From assembly GCA_951799405.1 (NCBI GenBank), contig OX637337.1, positions 4,402,001-4,466,000 of the forward strand: 64,000 bases of DNA, written 5' to 3'. The position numbers and the translations under genes were made by a program. How positions within the stretch are numbered: the stretch's first letter is position 1; each line of letters opens with the position of its first letter. Source of the stretch: Agapetus fuscipes. Its lineage: Eukaryota > Arthropoda > Insecta > Trichoptera > Glossosomatidae. The notes below the pieces were generated by a model. The model did not search any database and was not told the origin of the DNA. It saw only the letters and a list, made by a program, of their open reading frames with translations. This document shows, piece by piece, positions 45,441 through 58,500 of this stretch.

Positions 45441-47879
45441 ATACACAACAAATTACATTTTTTAAATCAAAAAATTATAATATGTATGGACATCAAAAAC
45501 TAACAGAAAACCAATTTTAATTTTAAAAACCCTAGCCGCCAACATCACAGATTAACCGCCATTTGTTTCTGTCCTTACACACTTCTTTCATTTCCTCCAG
45601 AGTCATACCCGGAATAAAGGGCCCTTGTGACTAAATTTTAGTGTAAACAGCGCTTTGAAAAAAATATCAACCAGTTATTATTATTATAACCTTCTTCATA
45701 CAGGCTCTACTTTTATGATGACTCTGGATATTCCATACCTATGTTTGAAAATAAAGTATCTTACCCAGAAGAAGACCTCGGAACGAAGTCATCATTTTCT
45801 TAAAGAACTCACTCCACCAATATCTGATGTGAAGTGACACATTGGTTTTTTTGCACAGATTTAATTGCTTTACTTATTGATTGGTTTATCTTAATTAGAT
45901 AATATTGAAATATTACATCTAACCAATATATTGATAAGCTCATTGTTAATTTTTCATGATTAAGTACTTATTTTTTTTCTTACCAAAAATTCGGGAAAAA
46001 TTTCATTATCAAAAAAAGTGATTTGTACTGAAAAATTTCATCAAACTCATCCACAGACATAAAGTCAAGATGGCTATCCTTACACCATCCACTTCACGTG
46101 AAGTAATCGTTCCCCCGCTCCCAAGAAGGCCTTGTTTCTTGCGATGGCTGAGTAAATCTTGCCAGTATCATGATTTTGGGTTTCAACAGATAGTCATTTA
46201 AGGCACTCTTGATGGAGATCGAACGTTAGTTCTCTGGCTTTCAAGACTAAAAAAAACAGTTAGCCTTTTCCCTAGCAATCTCGCTGTGTGACTTTACAAC
46301 TTTTTTGTCTATGTCAATTGTGCCAACTTCATTTGGAATGTTCTGACTCCATACTGACCCTGAATTAAATATACACGTATTACATTATAAAAACCTCTCC
46401 TACCGGCTCTGTCAATTAATAGATTTTATCTTTTTCAGTAGTACTTAGGTACCTATATAACTATGAATATTTATAAAAATGATTAAATTGACAATGCTGT
46501 GATTTTTAAGGCTTTGGGGGACTGCCCAGAGTCATGATTGGCATTTTTTTAATCTCTCGGCTATTTTAAATTGACTGATACAATCTGTGAAATGATAAAT
46601 TAACATTTTTTCATAAATAAGACATGGAAACAAATTGATAGTATTATTTTGAAGTTGTGGTAAACATGTACTTTATATTATGTGTAATAATAACAATGAA
46701 AAAGCAAGATGTGTGTAAATTATCACAATCAATCATTCAAAGAAAAACAAGATAATTTAGAATAAAAGCGTGAATTGCCTATCTTGGTATCTGTCCAACT
46801 CAAGTAGGAGAATATGTTGCTTGCTGCTTGTACCATTGGACAGCTTTTGATGCGTCTAGACGTTTTATGAAATGTTGTTAACATAGTACGAAAATTCTTA
46901 CGGTGTTGTTCCTAAAGGGGGAGCATTTAGCAAGTGGAATTTATCAATATATGTTTATTGCTCAATAGCATCAAAATCATTTCACGACACACATTTATAA
47001 GGGATAATAGTTGAAGTTATTTAACTTTTAAAATTGCTCAATGTTCAGGTAGAAGAAGGCAATTAGGGATGTCCAAGCTGAGGTGAAGAAGGATGTAGCT
47101 CAATTGTTACAGATCACAAGTTTCACAGATGGAACACAGTTTCTACTGGGAGTCAACAGCTTGGGGACAGAAAAAGTTGAAGGCATATGCTAATAAATGG
47201 TGCCATTAGGGAAAGAGATTGTCAAAGACTTTTTTTGAGCACATGAAATGGAAAAAAGAAGCATGTACCTAAGGATATGAAGGGCTCATGGCAGCATGCA
47301 ATGCCACCATTGGTGTAAAATTAAGCTACCTGTACAAATAGTCTATGAACATCAAAATGCATGTTCCATTTCTCAGCAGACAATTCAAAAGTCTATGTAA
47401 CTCAAGTCCTTAGCAATCAATAACAAAATTTTAACTGCGTCTTTAGCAACCAGGTCGTTCGATATCACAACTTTTTTATTGACATAATTTGTGTTGACTT
47501 CATGCCTGTATAAATATGCCGTAAATACAAATGATAAGTCTGTTTTCAGTTGGCCCTATTACACTGGAGAGGATTTGTTAGAATTTTTTAAAAACTGTCA
47601 CTCTGTCAGGCACATAGTGATATGCCAACTAGACCCGTAGCCATTTCACTAAACGCCTGGAAAGATTATGATCTGCTAAAAATTATACAATCAGCCAGTG
47701 ACATGTACGTATGCACTCAGTATGAGCATGTTTACATTGAGAAGGATAAAGCACTCCATGTTCTGTACTGAGACTGCTTCAATATATGTTGTCATTCCTA
47801 TTATTTTATCAATGATAACTGAAAATTATTATCTAATGACATATCCTACTCAACGCAACGCAACTAAAAAACACAACTA

Positions 47880-48365
47880 AGCTACACATATGGTGTAACT
47901 TCTTGCCTGCGTGTTCCCTGAAGGGGTCGCATGTGGCGATTCGGGACCTATTTATTTTTACGAGTAAGGGGGCCGGCCTCACACTAGCCACTTTCAGTTG
48001 AAGTGGGGGTTTCCCAGCTCCCAGGGGGGCTGGTTCTCATTTCTTGTGAAGGCTGAGTAAGCCTTGAGATCGAACCCTTGCTCTCGGCATGGAATGCAAG
48101 CATACAACCAATTGAGCTATCAACCTTTTTTACGAGCTTGGTCGTCGTCGCTACAAAGCACCAATTCTCAAGCAAGACTCGGTTGCTGTAAGGCTGGATG
48201 GACCTTTGGTGACCGGTCATTGGCAAACGTTTATGAATTTTTCAACCCAGCGAAGAGCAAATTTGAAAATATAAATGGTATATTTTCTTGTGCTCCGCCG
48301 GGATTCGAACCCACAACCTTCCATTCAGAGTCCGAAGTGTTAACCACTGAACTACGGACCGGTCA
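47880..48365 (-). repeat. Composite SINE-A + SINE-B dimer, inverted, nearly complete
   Basis: From the right: CCGGTCCGTAGTTCAGTGGT and GGGTTCGAATCCCGGCGG (SINE-A head), its body, CGACCAAGCTCGTAAAAAAG, then GTTGATAGCTCAATTGG (SINE-B head) and the SINE-B body to TACACCATATGTGTAGCTTA, as read on the minus strand. Confidence 0.85.
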
Positions 48366-49083
48366 ACTCAACTCAACGAGAAACAAAATACATAATGGCC
48401 TACTCATTTGATAAAAATTATGTGAGTAAAGTAACCGTTCTCCTTTTTTTTTACAATTATAATAACTACTTACATAGTAAAAAAAATATTTGGATATTAG
48501 ACAAAACGTTAAGAGAACTTACATTATTCTCAACGTTTCATTAGCGACGTAGCGTAGTCCTCAGGAGACACCCTATCTGCACGACGACTGAGGATGATGA
48601 ACGAAGGATTCTCATTCTATTAGAAATGGTGTGATCCTCTGCAAAGTTATTTTTACTTTTTTCTGTTCTCATAATAATGTTTTACATCTCTTTTTACTTT
48701 GGGTATCCAAATTTCTTAAAGGATATCTCCACAGGAGAGTTGCTTTCAGGGATCTCCTTTTCATGAAGAAACTCATCGCAGATATGTAGGAAACATCCGG
48801 AATCTCCAGCTCCGATAGATCACGGCAACAGAACAGATGTGCCAGCTGTGAAAGCCTAAAATTTCTATTAAATTTTTGTATGCTTTAGTGTTCAATGTCC
48901 ATGATTTTTCAAAAATTCAATTTGTTTCATGATTTTTTTATGACTTCATTACATCAGCTAAATCAAACTACCAAGAAAATTCATTGCATATATTTCATCA
49001 AAAATAAATTATCTACTTATGTAGGTACATTATCGGACACTGCTATTATAAACATTATTAATCATCCAGTTAAAAAAAGTTAA

Positions 49084-49368
49084 ATTAGGCTGATTTGGTG
49101 AGCGCTGTTTTTGTGTGCATCACACCTCAAGAGCCCTCTGCGAACTTGGTCTTCGCTGTAGAAAGCGCCAATTCTCAAGCAAGACCCAGTTGCTGTAAGG
49201 CTGGATGAACCTTTTGAGGACCGGTCTTTGGTTTATGAATTTTTCAACCTAGTGAAGAGCAAATTTAAAAATATAAATGGTATTTTTTTTGTTGTGCTCC
49301 GCCGGGATTCAAAACCACAACCTTCCATTTACGAGTCCGAAGTGTTACCACTGGACTACGGACCGGTC
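49084..49368 (-). repeat. SINE-A copy with tRNA head, downstream of CEP120
   Basis: Minus strand: ACCGGTCCGTAGTCCAGTGG, body, then the AAACAGCGCTCACCAAATCA end. It has a few small deletions. Confidence 0.8.
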
Positions 49369-49563
49369 TTCCAGTAGTTCATTTTTTTTTATAATTTAAG
49401 ATTAATTAATTTGAGGAATTATTGCAGTATTTATCCTAAGGATATAAGATTGATTCTTAAAAAAATAATGAAATGCATTGATTGATTTTCTCTGCTTACA
49501 AACTAAAACAATATCTTTTGAATTTCTATAGGTGGTTTTAAATTGAGGACTAAATATTAGAAT

Positions 49564-52500
49564 TCATGTGTTCATCATGAGGTCTTCCTTTAGTTTCTGC
49601 AGTGCAAAATTGTCTTGACGCAAAAGAGACTGCTCCTTTTGGAGAACTTGTTCCAGCCTGAAATATTCACAAAAACTATTAAATTATTTTTATACAGTAG
49701 AACCTCAATTATACAAAATAATCATTTGACGTAATCGAGAAGCGCAATTTTTTGCAACAATGTCTTCATTTCTATTATTACCCAATTTCATAAATATTTT
49801 TCTTGTCAAATTCACTGTGAGTCTTTAGTTGCTCTTGGTACTGTAATTTCAGGCATTGAATTTCTTTGACTGCTTCTCTCCACTGCTGTTTGAAGAAGTC
49901 CTTGGATTGTAAGGCACTCTCCAAGCTCTCCTCCAATGATCTCTAAAGTAATGGACAGACAGTAACAAATTAACAATCGCCAAATATATGACAAATTGAC
50001 TTACAAAAGAGTTGCATTTTTACTAACCATTTTGATTGTAAAGTTTGTCAAGCGCTCATTGGATAGTGTTGATTTCTTTAAAGTTTGTATTTCAGCATCT
50101 TGGGCCTGAATGGTTTCCTACAACAGGAAAAAAAGAAAATTTCAACAAATTCATGTGTTCAATTAATTGAATAAGCAATTTCCTAGTAAAGATGCTTTAC
50201 ATATGGCCAACATATTGTTTCGATTTACGGGTTCAATTTAATAAAAACTTTGGTTAATTTATTTTAAGATTCCGTTCAAATTTGGTTCGATTACAGACTG
50301 GCTTTTTAACTGTTAAACTCAGAGTCTCTTATACAAGTCTGCGCTACAGACGGCTTTAGCCCTTAATAAAGCATGACATAAGGACGGTTCTCGAAACATT
50401 GGAAATCGGAACATTCGCGACTTCAACATACATGATTGAGTCTGGTGCCAGATCGGAAGTCGTAAAGTGTATGAGATATATGTTAGAATTCCGATACAGG
50501 ATTAACAGGTACTATTCCCCTACCGGATAGCCAAACCGGATTGTGTGAAAAGGGGTTAATGTAGTAATAGTGGTACTTAAATATGTTAGGATATTGTAAT
50601 GATTTATTGTAACAATTTAATAAAAATTGCGGTTATTTATTTCAGTTACGTGTCACAGTCAGTGTCACATTACACTTTTACAATTGAATGGTCAGTTCGC
50701 TTCTCTCCCTCTACAGACAGCCCTTTCTATAAATCTATAATATAATCTATAATCTAAGTTGCAAGGATATATTCATTTAAAGCTCTCAGATGTATGCCCA
50801 CAAACAAACATGTGTAGTTCGCGCTTACAAATGCTGAATGTGTACTTACAAATAAAATCCAAACCTCAAATGAACATACGCCCTACTACTTTTGCCGACC
50901 TTCCTTGACACAGGGTTGACATTAGCAAAGTGAAATTATGAAAGTGTCTTTTCATAGAGAAAATAAGGATTATTCTCGAATCACTGAGAATTGGAACAAG
51001 CGAGACTGTACTACAACATATAAATACTCAAGCAATCTCGACTAATACCAATATCAAATTATTTAAGTACGTACATCTAGACATTGCACAGACTCACACA
51101 GACACTCACACCAACTCATACAGACAAACAATACATGCAATTATATTTTCACAAGTAAGGAGAGCATCCTCACGCTAATACTTTTCTCGAAACCTACACA
51201 TTTGTAACAATATGTTACCTTCAGTGTCGTGTTGGCCTTTTCGTAATACTTCAGTTTCATCTCCAGTTCCTGGTAGTTGAGTTGCTGCAGCTTGGACTGA
51301 TGATTAAAGTCGTCCTCCATCCTCTTGGACGCGGCATCCAAGTCTCTGTACTTGCAGCTGTAGTGGATCTCCAATTCCTCCTTGGCTATTCGTAACTGCA
51401 ATTTATTATGAAATTCATGGACTCGGAACAAATACTAGACACAAAAAAATTGTGACGGCACACAGCTAGGTGACTAGGGAAAAGGTAAACAAGGGTTACT
51501 AAGGACTTTGGTTCCATAGACTTTCGATGGTGCTATTATTTTTTTTAAATTAAAAAATTAAACTTTGTTTTCATCCACTTTCATTGTTTTATTAATTGAT
51601 GTTTGTATAAAAAGTATAAATTCACATTTTCGCTGAGTCCATCGTTATTTTCAATACTTTTTATAATGCGTATTATTAATTTGTACAAATATATTGACAT
51701 TTGATAGTCACATTTCAAGCATGATCACAAGCTAACACATGCAAGTTTGCCTAGGACTCAACATAAACATTGCAACTCCGCAATGTTTATGTCGAGTCGC
51801 CTTTTGCTTTGTTGCCACCTTTCTGTGAAACATGGATGGTGCTGGCAAAAGTGAACCAATAATATATCTACTTTCTTGAAACAGAAGATAAACAAGTCAT
51901 ATGGAACAAAAAGGCACAATAAAGATATTTTTTTCAAATACATAGAAATTATGAGAAAATTATTTCATTTGTTTCCGTATATTTATCTCATTTTTGAAAA
52001 AAAAAACCTAGGTTTCCGCTTTTGATTCTATACCACTCATATTTCATCATGGATCATTAAAGATTGCACCATGACAGTTTGCAAAAAAAAAAATGAATAA
52101 GTCCATAAAAGCCATTACAAATTATATACTTGCTTTGTTTTCTCTTTCCGAGACACTCTCAACTCGTCTTGTCAAGTCTTCCAAGGTACTATTCAACAAA
52201 TTCAAAATACTCCTAGATGGTTCTATATTTTTGTTCAGCTCGGCTTCCTTTAGTTTCACACATTTCTGCAACTCTGCGAGTGTTACATTCAAGTAGGCAG
52301 ACTCCTTCATTTTCAACTGAAACACACAAAAAACTAAAAGTGAAGGGAATAATGATTTTTACTGTACACAACATGTTTTCTTTATAAAAGTGCACCCTCA
52401 CACAGTCATCAACAAGCCGGGAGGAACTCTTTGACGAGATCTTCAAACAATTATAATTTTGGACTAGAACTGTGTAAAAGAGAAGTCATTTGTCACAATA

Positions 52501-55500
52501 TTTTTCTAATTAAGCCAACTTATTTAATTTATATTAGAAAAAATATAGAATAAGTCAAATGAGTAGGTACATTAAATTATACACTACATATGTTATTGAT
52601 GTTGCACCTGTGATTTGAACAGCTCCTGCTGGCATTCCTTCCAGTCTTCTAACTCATTGACCATCTTGATTGTCAACTTTTCCTTGGTTCCAGGCGACAG
52701 CAGCACCTTATGATCTACAATATTTATCAGTTTAGTTTAATTTAATTTAAAATATGTCAAGCACAAAAATATGCTTGGCGTGAGTGTAACAAATCATTAA
52801 AAACAAAGAGATATCAGACACATAAAAGCGCCCTAGTAGTGTTTGGTGCCACCATATTATATATTTACAACTGAGTACAACGGAGTCTATTTGTATACTA
52901 GAAAGAGGACGTATGGATGCATAGAATAATGTATCTGTGTATTGTTCTCTTATGTTTACAATGTTATATGTATTGTGACGTTTTGGTGTCTCACTGTCAG
53001 TCCTGTACATACTTGTTAAATAAATAAACCAAACGGCAATACGTAATATTGGCCAGTTATTATTGTTATTACTTATGAAAGAAGTGATTAAGAAATCCAG
53101 AGCAAATGGTAAGTCTGGCTATCCGAATAGATGAAAAAGAAACTCAGAGATGACAACATCAGAGAAGAAAAGAGGAGAGAAGGGGAAGGCAATTGTATGT
53201 GTTTAAATGTATTTGTAAGGAATGTAAAAACAAGAATGCAAGTGAGCAAATACCTTCATGTTCTTGTAATCGAGAAGAGCCAGGGTGACTAGAAGTTTCT
53301 CTTTTCTTGAAACGGGAATCACTGCAATGATCATGACACCTATGAAATGTACAAAATACATTGTCAATGGTAAATTAGGAAATGCGTATGTAGCTGTAAC
53401 ATTCTATGCAAGTCTTAGCAATGAATATAAATAATAATTAGGACCAAATTAACCTTTCCCTTTGGTCGAGGCATGAATCAGATTTTGTGAGATTCAGCTC
53501 ATCATATTTCTTGAGGTCTTTCAGAAGTGTGGTTTGTTGTTGGTTGCTGCTAGATGCTATGAGGTTCATATCTTTAATGACCTTGAGAATCTCCTCGTGC
53601 AACTTTGGTCCTTCTAAGCTGGGAAGACTCCTGAAACATAATATTTTTTTAGGCATAAACAATAGGGTAATTGCAGTGGTAGGGAAAACGGTTGAAAGTT
53701 ATATGGTTGTGAAGAGTCAATTTCAAGGATCACAACCATATATTTTTTAAGTACCTAGTTAAAATAAAAATCTCATTTATAATTTTCAAAAATAAAATGT
53801 GGAGAATTTGAGTCCCGCTAAAACGCAGCGCGGTCGGCTTAGCGAACTTTGACGTCAAAATGACGTCAAAGTTGAACGCTTCAATTTGTCTCTCCAATAC
53901 TTGTGTGAGCGTCCATCTCTCCACATCATATAGAGCAATTGGGAAGACATATACACACATACATTCCATTTTATAATATTAGGATTAAAAGTACAAATCA
54001 CATACGTTGGTGCAGGCACGTCCTTATCTCCTATTTTATCAGAAGATGGCAGAGCCTCTTCATATTTCTCATTTGTAATTGCAACTTTTAATAATTTTGC
54101 AGATACATCTTCACTCGTTGGTACAGTCTCCTTGGACAATGTCATATTACATTTTTCTTCATTTTGGGATTTCACATTTGCATCCTTAAAAAGAGATTGA
54201 ATACAAAATATTGCTCACCAAAAATGCTTGGTACACCTGCATGAATAAGTATGTTTTCATAATTAGAATTTAATAATTCATGGGTATAAAAATAAAAGAG
54301 ATCATACATTGTAGGAAATATTATTTGGTGAATCGGATATGGGAGAAGGAAGGTCAAGGTGATAACAAAAAATTGGAGAAACATCAAGGATATCATTATC
54401 CTGGAAAATAAAAACAATAAATTAAATAAGTATAATTTTGTAGAACATATATTTATACAGAGAGATATACTTCCATGCTTGAGCCATGGATTTGCTGTAT
54501 AGTAAATACACTGTTAGAATCAAAGAGTTACTTATAGCGTTGAAAATGTGTCAAATATTACCTTATATTGTTTCAGAACATGCATATCCTCAATAGGATC
54601 CATAGATTTGATGGTCATCTCCAGGTCCACAAAGGGTTTCCTTCCACTTGAGTCATACGGGATCTCCTCGCTCATGTAGCTAAACATGAAACATCTCTCG
54701 CTGCAGGAAAATGACCTTGAGCTCTTGCAGAAGTTTGTCAGGAAATCGGACAGATTATTAGTTGGCAGCATTTTGCGGAAGTCGACAGAGCATATTCCTA
54801 AAAAATATCTCATTTAAATCAAATATTTATAACATGTTGATTATGCATTTTTTCTTCCTTCAAAATTTAAAGCAACTAAGCACAAGAAAAGCAGTGCAAC
54901 TTCATGAAAATCAGACTAACGACGATACCATGTTGAAAGCACCGGCTCTCATCAGATCACCGAAGTTAAGCAACATTGGGATGCTACTTGGATGGGTGAC
55001 CGCTAGGTAAACCGCGTGTTGTTGGCATTTCTTGGACCGGTCCGTAGTCCAGTGGCAACACTTCGGACTCGTAAATGGAAGGAACTGTGGATTCGAATCC
55101 CGGGGGAGCACAAAATATACCATTTATATTTCCAAATGTGCTCTTCGCTGGGTTGAAAAATTCACAAACCTTTCCAAAGACTGGTCACTGAAAGGTCAAC
55201 AACTGGGTCTTGCTTGAGAATTGGCGCTTTCTACAGCGACGACCAAGCTCGCAGAGGGCTCTTGAGGTGTGATACACACAAAAACAATGCTCACCAAATA
55301 AATCATCATAATATTATTATATTAACGAAAATCAGGCAACACTTCCCCTACTTTTAATATAGGTATAGTTGACTTCTTTCATCTTTGTCATGCTACTAAG
55401 CTATGTATATAGTTTTCCTCAAAGAGTTTGCATGTGATGGGTGGAACCAATTTGTTTTTACAGGTTACGGTGCCAGCTTAACACCAGCCATTTAACTTGA

Positions 55501-58500
55501 GGTGGAGGTTCCCTATTCCCGAGAGGGCAGGTTATTATTTAATTTCATTTCAATGCTAAGTAAGCCTTGATAGAATAATTTGAGTTTGACATAGCCATCC
55601 GTAGCGGAGTTTGAACCCTAACCCCTTGGTTTTGAGTGTAAACGTTCTACCAATTGAACTATAGACCAGGCAAAATTAAACTTAAATAAGCAAGTCCATG
55701 AATGTCAGATATGTTGAAAAAATTCTGATCAAACATTACTGTATTTAGGTATACATAAGCATTGTTAATAAATTACCAATTAAATTAAATTAAATCCACC
55801 CTAAAAAATATAATTACCAATTTGTCGGTTTCCACAGCAGGCCTTTGCGATGATGTAGGGACATTCCTGGAAGTAGAGAGAGAGTGCAGAAAGGCTTGAT
55901 CTGAACAACAATGTGGCGGAGGAATTGTGCGCAGTGCTGTGGACTGTCTCCGAGAACACTGAGAAGCTGAATGTGATGTCCTCCTTAGATCCAGCGCTAC
56001 TGTTGCCATCTAGCAATAACAACTGAAATATACAACCATAAACAAATTAAAACATTAAAATTAAAAATTGAATAAACAAATTGTATTAGGTTACGGGGCG
56101 AGTAAAATTTAATAATGTACGACCGGTTTCGGAAACAATGTTTCCATCGTCAGGTACAAAATATTACTGACTAACAAAATAAAATATAAATTAGTGTAAC
56201 ATTCTTTTAAGGGGTGGGAGTATTGGAAGGTGGGAGGGGTGAGGAAGGGAACAGAGCGCTGGGATTGTTGGTGACAGATTTACTCGCCCCGTAACCTAAT
56301 ACAATTTGTTTATTCAATTTTTAATTTTAATTTTTTTAAAATGAAAGGTTACAAAGTGAATGCCTCATCAATTAATGAAATTAAAACATATTCAACTATT
56401 AATCTTGTTGTTTTCTTTCTCCTCCCTTGCTAACATATAAAATGCAACTGTTATTTGTGTTAACTCTTCTAATAGTCATGCTTAAAGTTAGATAGTCATG
56501 CTTGTTTATTTCTTACTGAAAATGATATTTATAAGTTAAAGGCGCAGTATTTGAGAGACCAAGGCTCAGTTTGGACTGTAGCGGGATTGGGGAATGTTAA
56601 TGATTCTTTTACTGGTTGTCAGGACGAAAGAGATGTTATTCTTTATTATTATTGAATACTTTTTCCTGCGCCCGTTCATGACTGTCGATCATCCTGAAGG
56701 CGCTGCTGATTATGGAAAAAGACATGCTCCTTGACTGATAGGTTGGTACGAGGCTGACCACCCGTGCTGTAAAAATCGGTTCACTTTTGCCAATGCCACC
56801 CCGGTTCAGGGAACGGCGGCAGGAGTTGCAAGGTTTATGTCCATGTGAGGTTTTCTTTATTTGTATGCACACATGCAGAATGTGTAGGCGCGAACCTACA
56901 TGTGCCTGTCTGTAGGCATGCATTTCATATGAGCCTTAAATGCTTACATATCCTTGCAGCTTAGATTATAGATTATAGACATGCCTTTAGGGCCCTTCTG
57001 AAGTCTGCCTCTTTGTCCGTCGTCCGCAGTGCACAGATATTGTATACATTATACATAGAAGGACATTTATTTAAGTGTATTAAGTTTTCCAAATTTTTGT
57101 AAATTTTAAATTAGAATTTTGTATTTGATTTTAATGTTTATCCATTTGTTTGTCTCCCCTGTTTCAGGGAAGGTCGGTAAAAGTTGCAGGGTGTATGTTC
57201 ATTTGAGATTTGGGTTTTTATGTTGTTTGTTCACATGCGGCATGTACAAGCGCAAACTTGTGTTTGCTTGTGAAAATGCATATAATGTGAATCCCCAATG
57301 TTACATATCTTTACAACTTAGGTTAGATTAGATCTTTATTCATAATTATCTGTTTTGTAAAACATGAAAAATGAGTTTGCTCATGGTGTTTAGAAAAAAA
57401 ATAGCTCAAGGACACAAAGACAAACCTTTCTTGAAAGTAAATAAACTTACCAAGTCAATGTTGTCCGAAGATTTAACATCAAAACATAGAGAAAATATAT
57501 CCTGGCAGGTTTTGTCATCTCCCAACTGAATGAGTCCATCTTTATTTAATCTTGGTTTTAAATCACTCGATGTGGGGATATTTTGTTTTCCCTTCATTTC
57601 TAAGAAAATAAAGACAACTTTATAAAATTATCAATGTGCAAGGTTCATATTTCAAACATACTTCAATATTCTCACCAAAAACAAGAGGGTTCATTCTCAA
57701 CGAAGACTGTTCACTTTGAATTGGACTGTTTTCTGTTCGTTGACTGGCAATAATTGTTCTCTCTGGAGTAATCACTGACTTAGAAATATTCTCCTGAAAC
57801 ATAAAACAAAACGCTTATTAACATTATTTGTCCCTGAATTTTGTGGCCGGCTTGATGATTTTTTAATCCTTCTTAATAAACTTCTTATAACCTTATGAAT
57901 ATTACAGCTATATTGCTTGTCTGTGGACAAAACTTGGATGTAAAATTGGCACACTTCATGTCGTTTAATTGAGCTGAAATTTGCACAAAAGCCTGATACT
58001 GATGGATTTAAATTTTTTATATAAGATCTCCTTTATATCGGCCACATTAGGACATTTTACATTCATAACTTAGTTCATAATTTACCAAAATACTTTGAAA
58101 TTCAAATGTTGATTTTTGAGAGGCGATTCAACAAAGAACTTGCATGTTAAAGATATATAATGAAAAGTTTTTCTGAGACCTGCGAGCCGTCCTTGGGTGT
58201 GTCTTCTACAGTGAGCTTCAACAGAATTTGAGGATTGGAAGATCTACCCTCTGGTTTGACCCCCAACAATCTATGCCACATGTGACTAATCTGAAACCGT
58301 GATAAATCATAACATTAAAAAGACACTTTTAGAAGCAAGAATTTAAATGTACAGAGCAATAAGGTGTTGATAGTTACAGTATTCTTTTTGCTTGATGTTG
58401 ATGGTTTAGCAGCGAGCAGGCTGAGAAGCAGATACCCAACTCTTTCCTTGCCGGTTTTCGCTCCCAAAGAAGAAGATACAACCTCAATTTTCAGTGGAAC

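Larger units (their letters stand above)
43974..49563. other. Repeat-rich region between glycosidase B and CEP120
   Basis: Should hold the first exon and promoter of glycosidase B. Contains a LINE tail (44240-44435), SINE-A (44736-45026, 49084-49368), SINE-C (45135-45440), a SINE-B fragment (46080-46260), family-F pieces (46235-46345, 47395-47525), a SINE dimer (47880-48365), and a hammerhead-like repeat (about 48520-48620). 46350-47390 is AT-rich with nothing recognised. Confidence 0.6.

Noticed and set aside
54920..55028. 5S rRNA gene
   Set aside because: Carries internal deletions and is joined to a tRNA-like unit by the same linker as at 11531. Not a tandem 5S array unit; treated as a SINE head.
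56636..56923. 95-residue open frame on the minus strand, repeated almost identically at 8306-8527
   Set aside because: Both lie in SINE-C copies. The frame is a by-product of the repeat and is broken in other copies.
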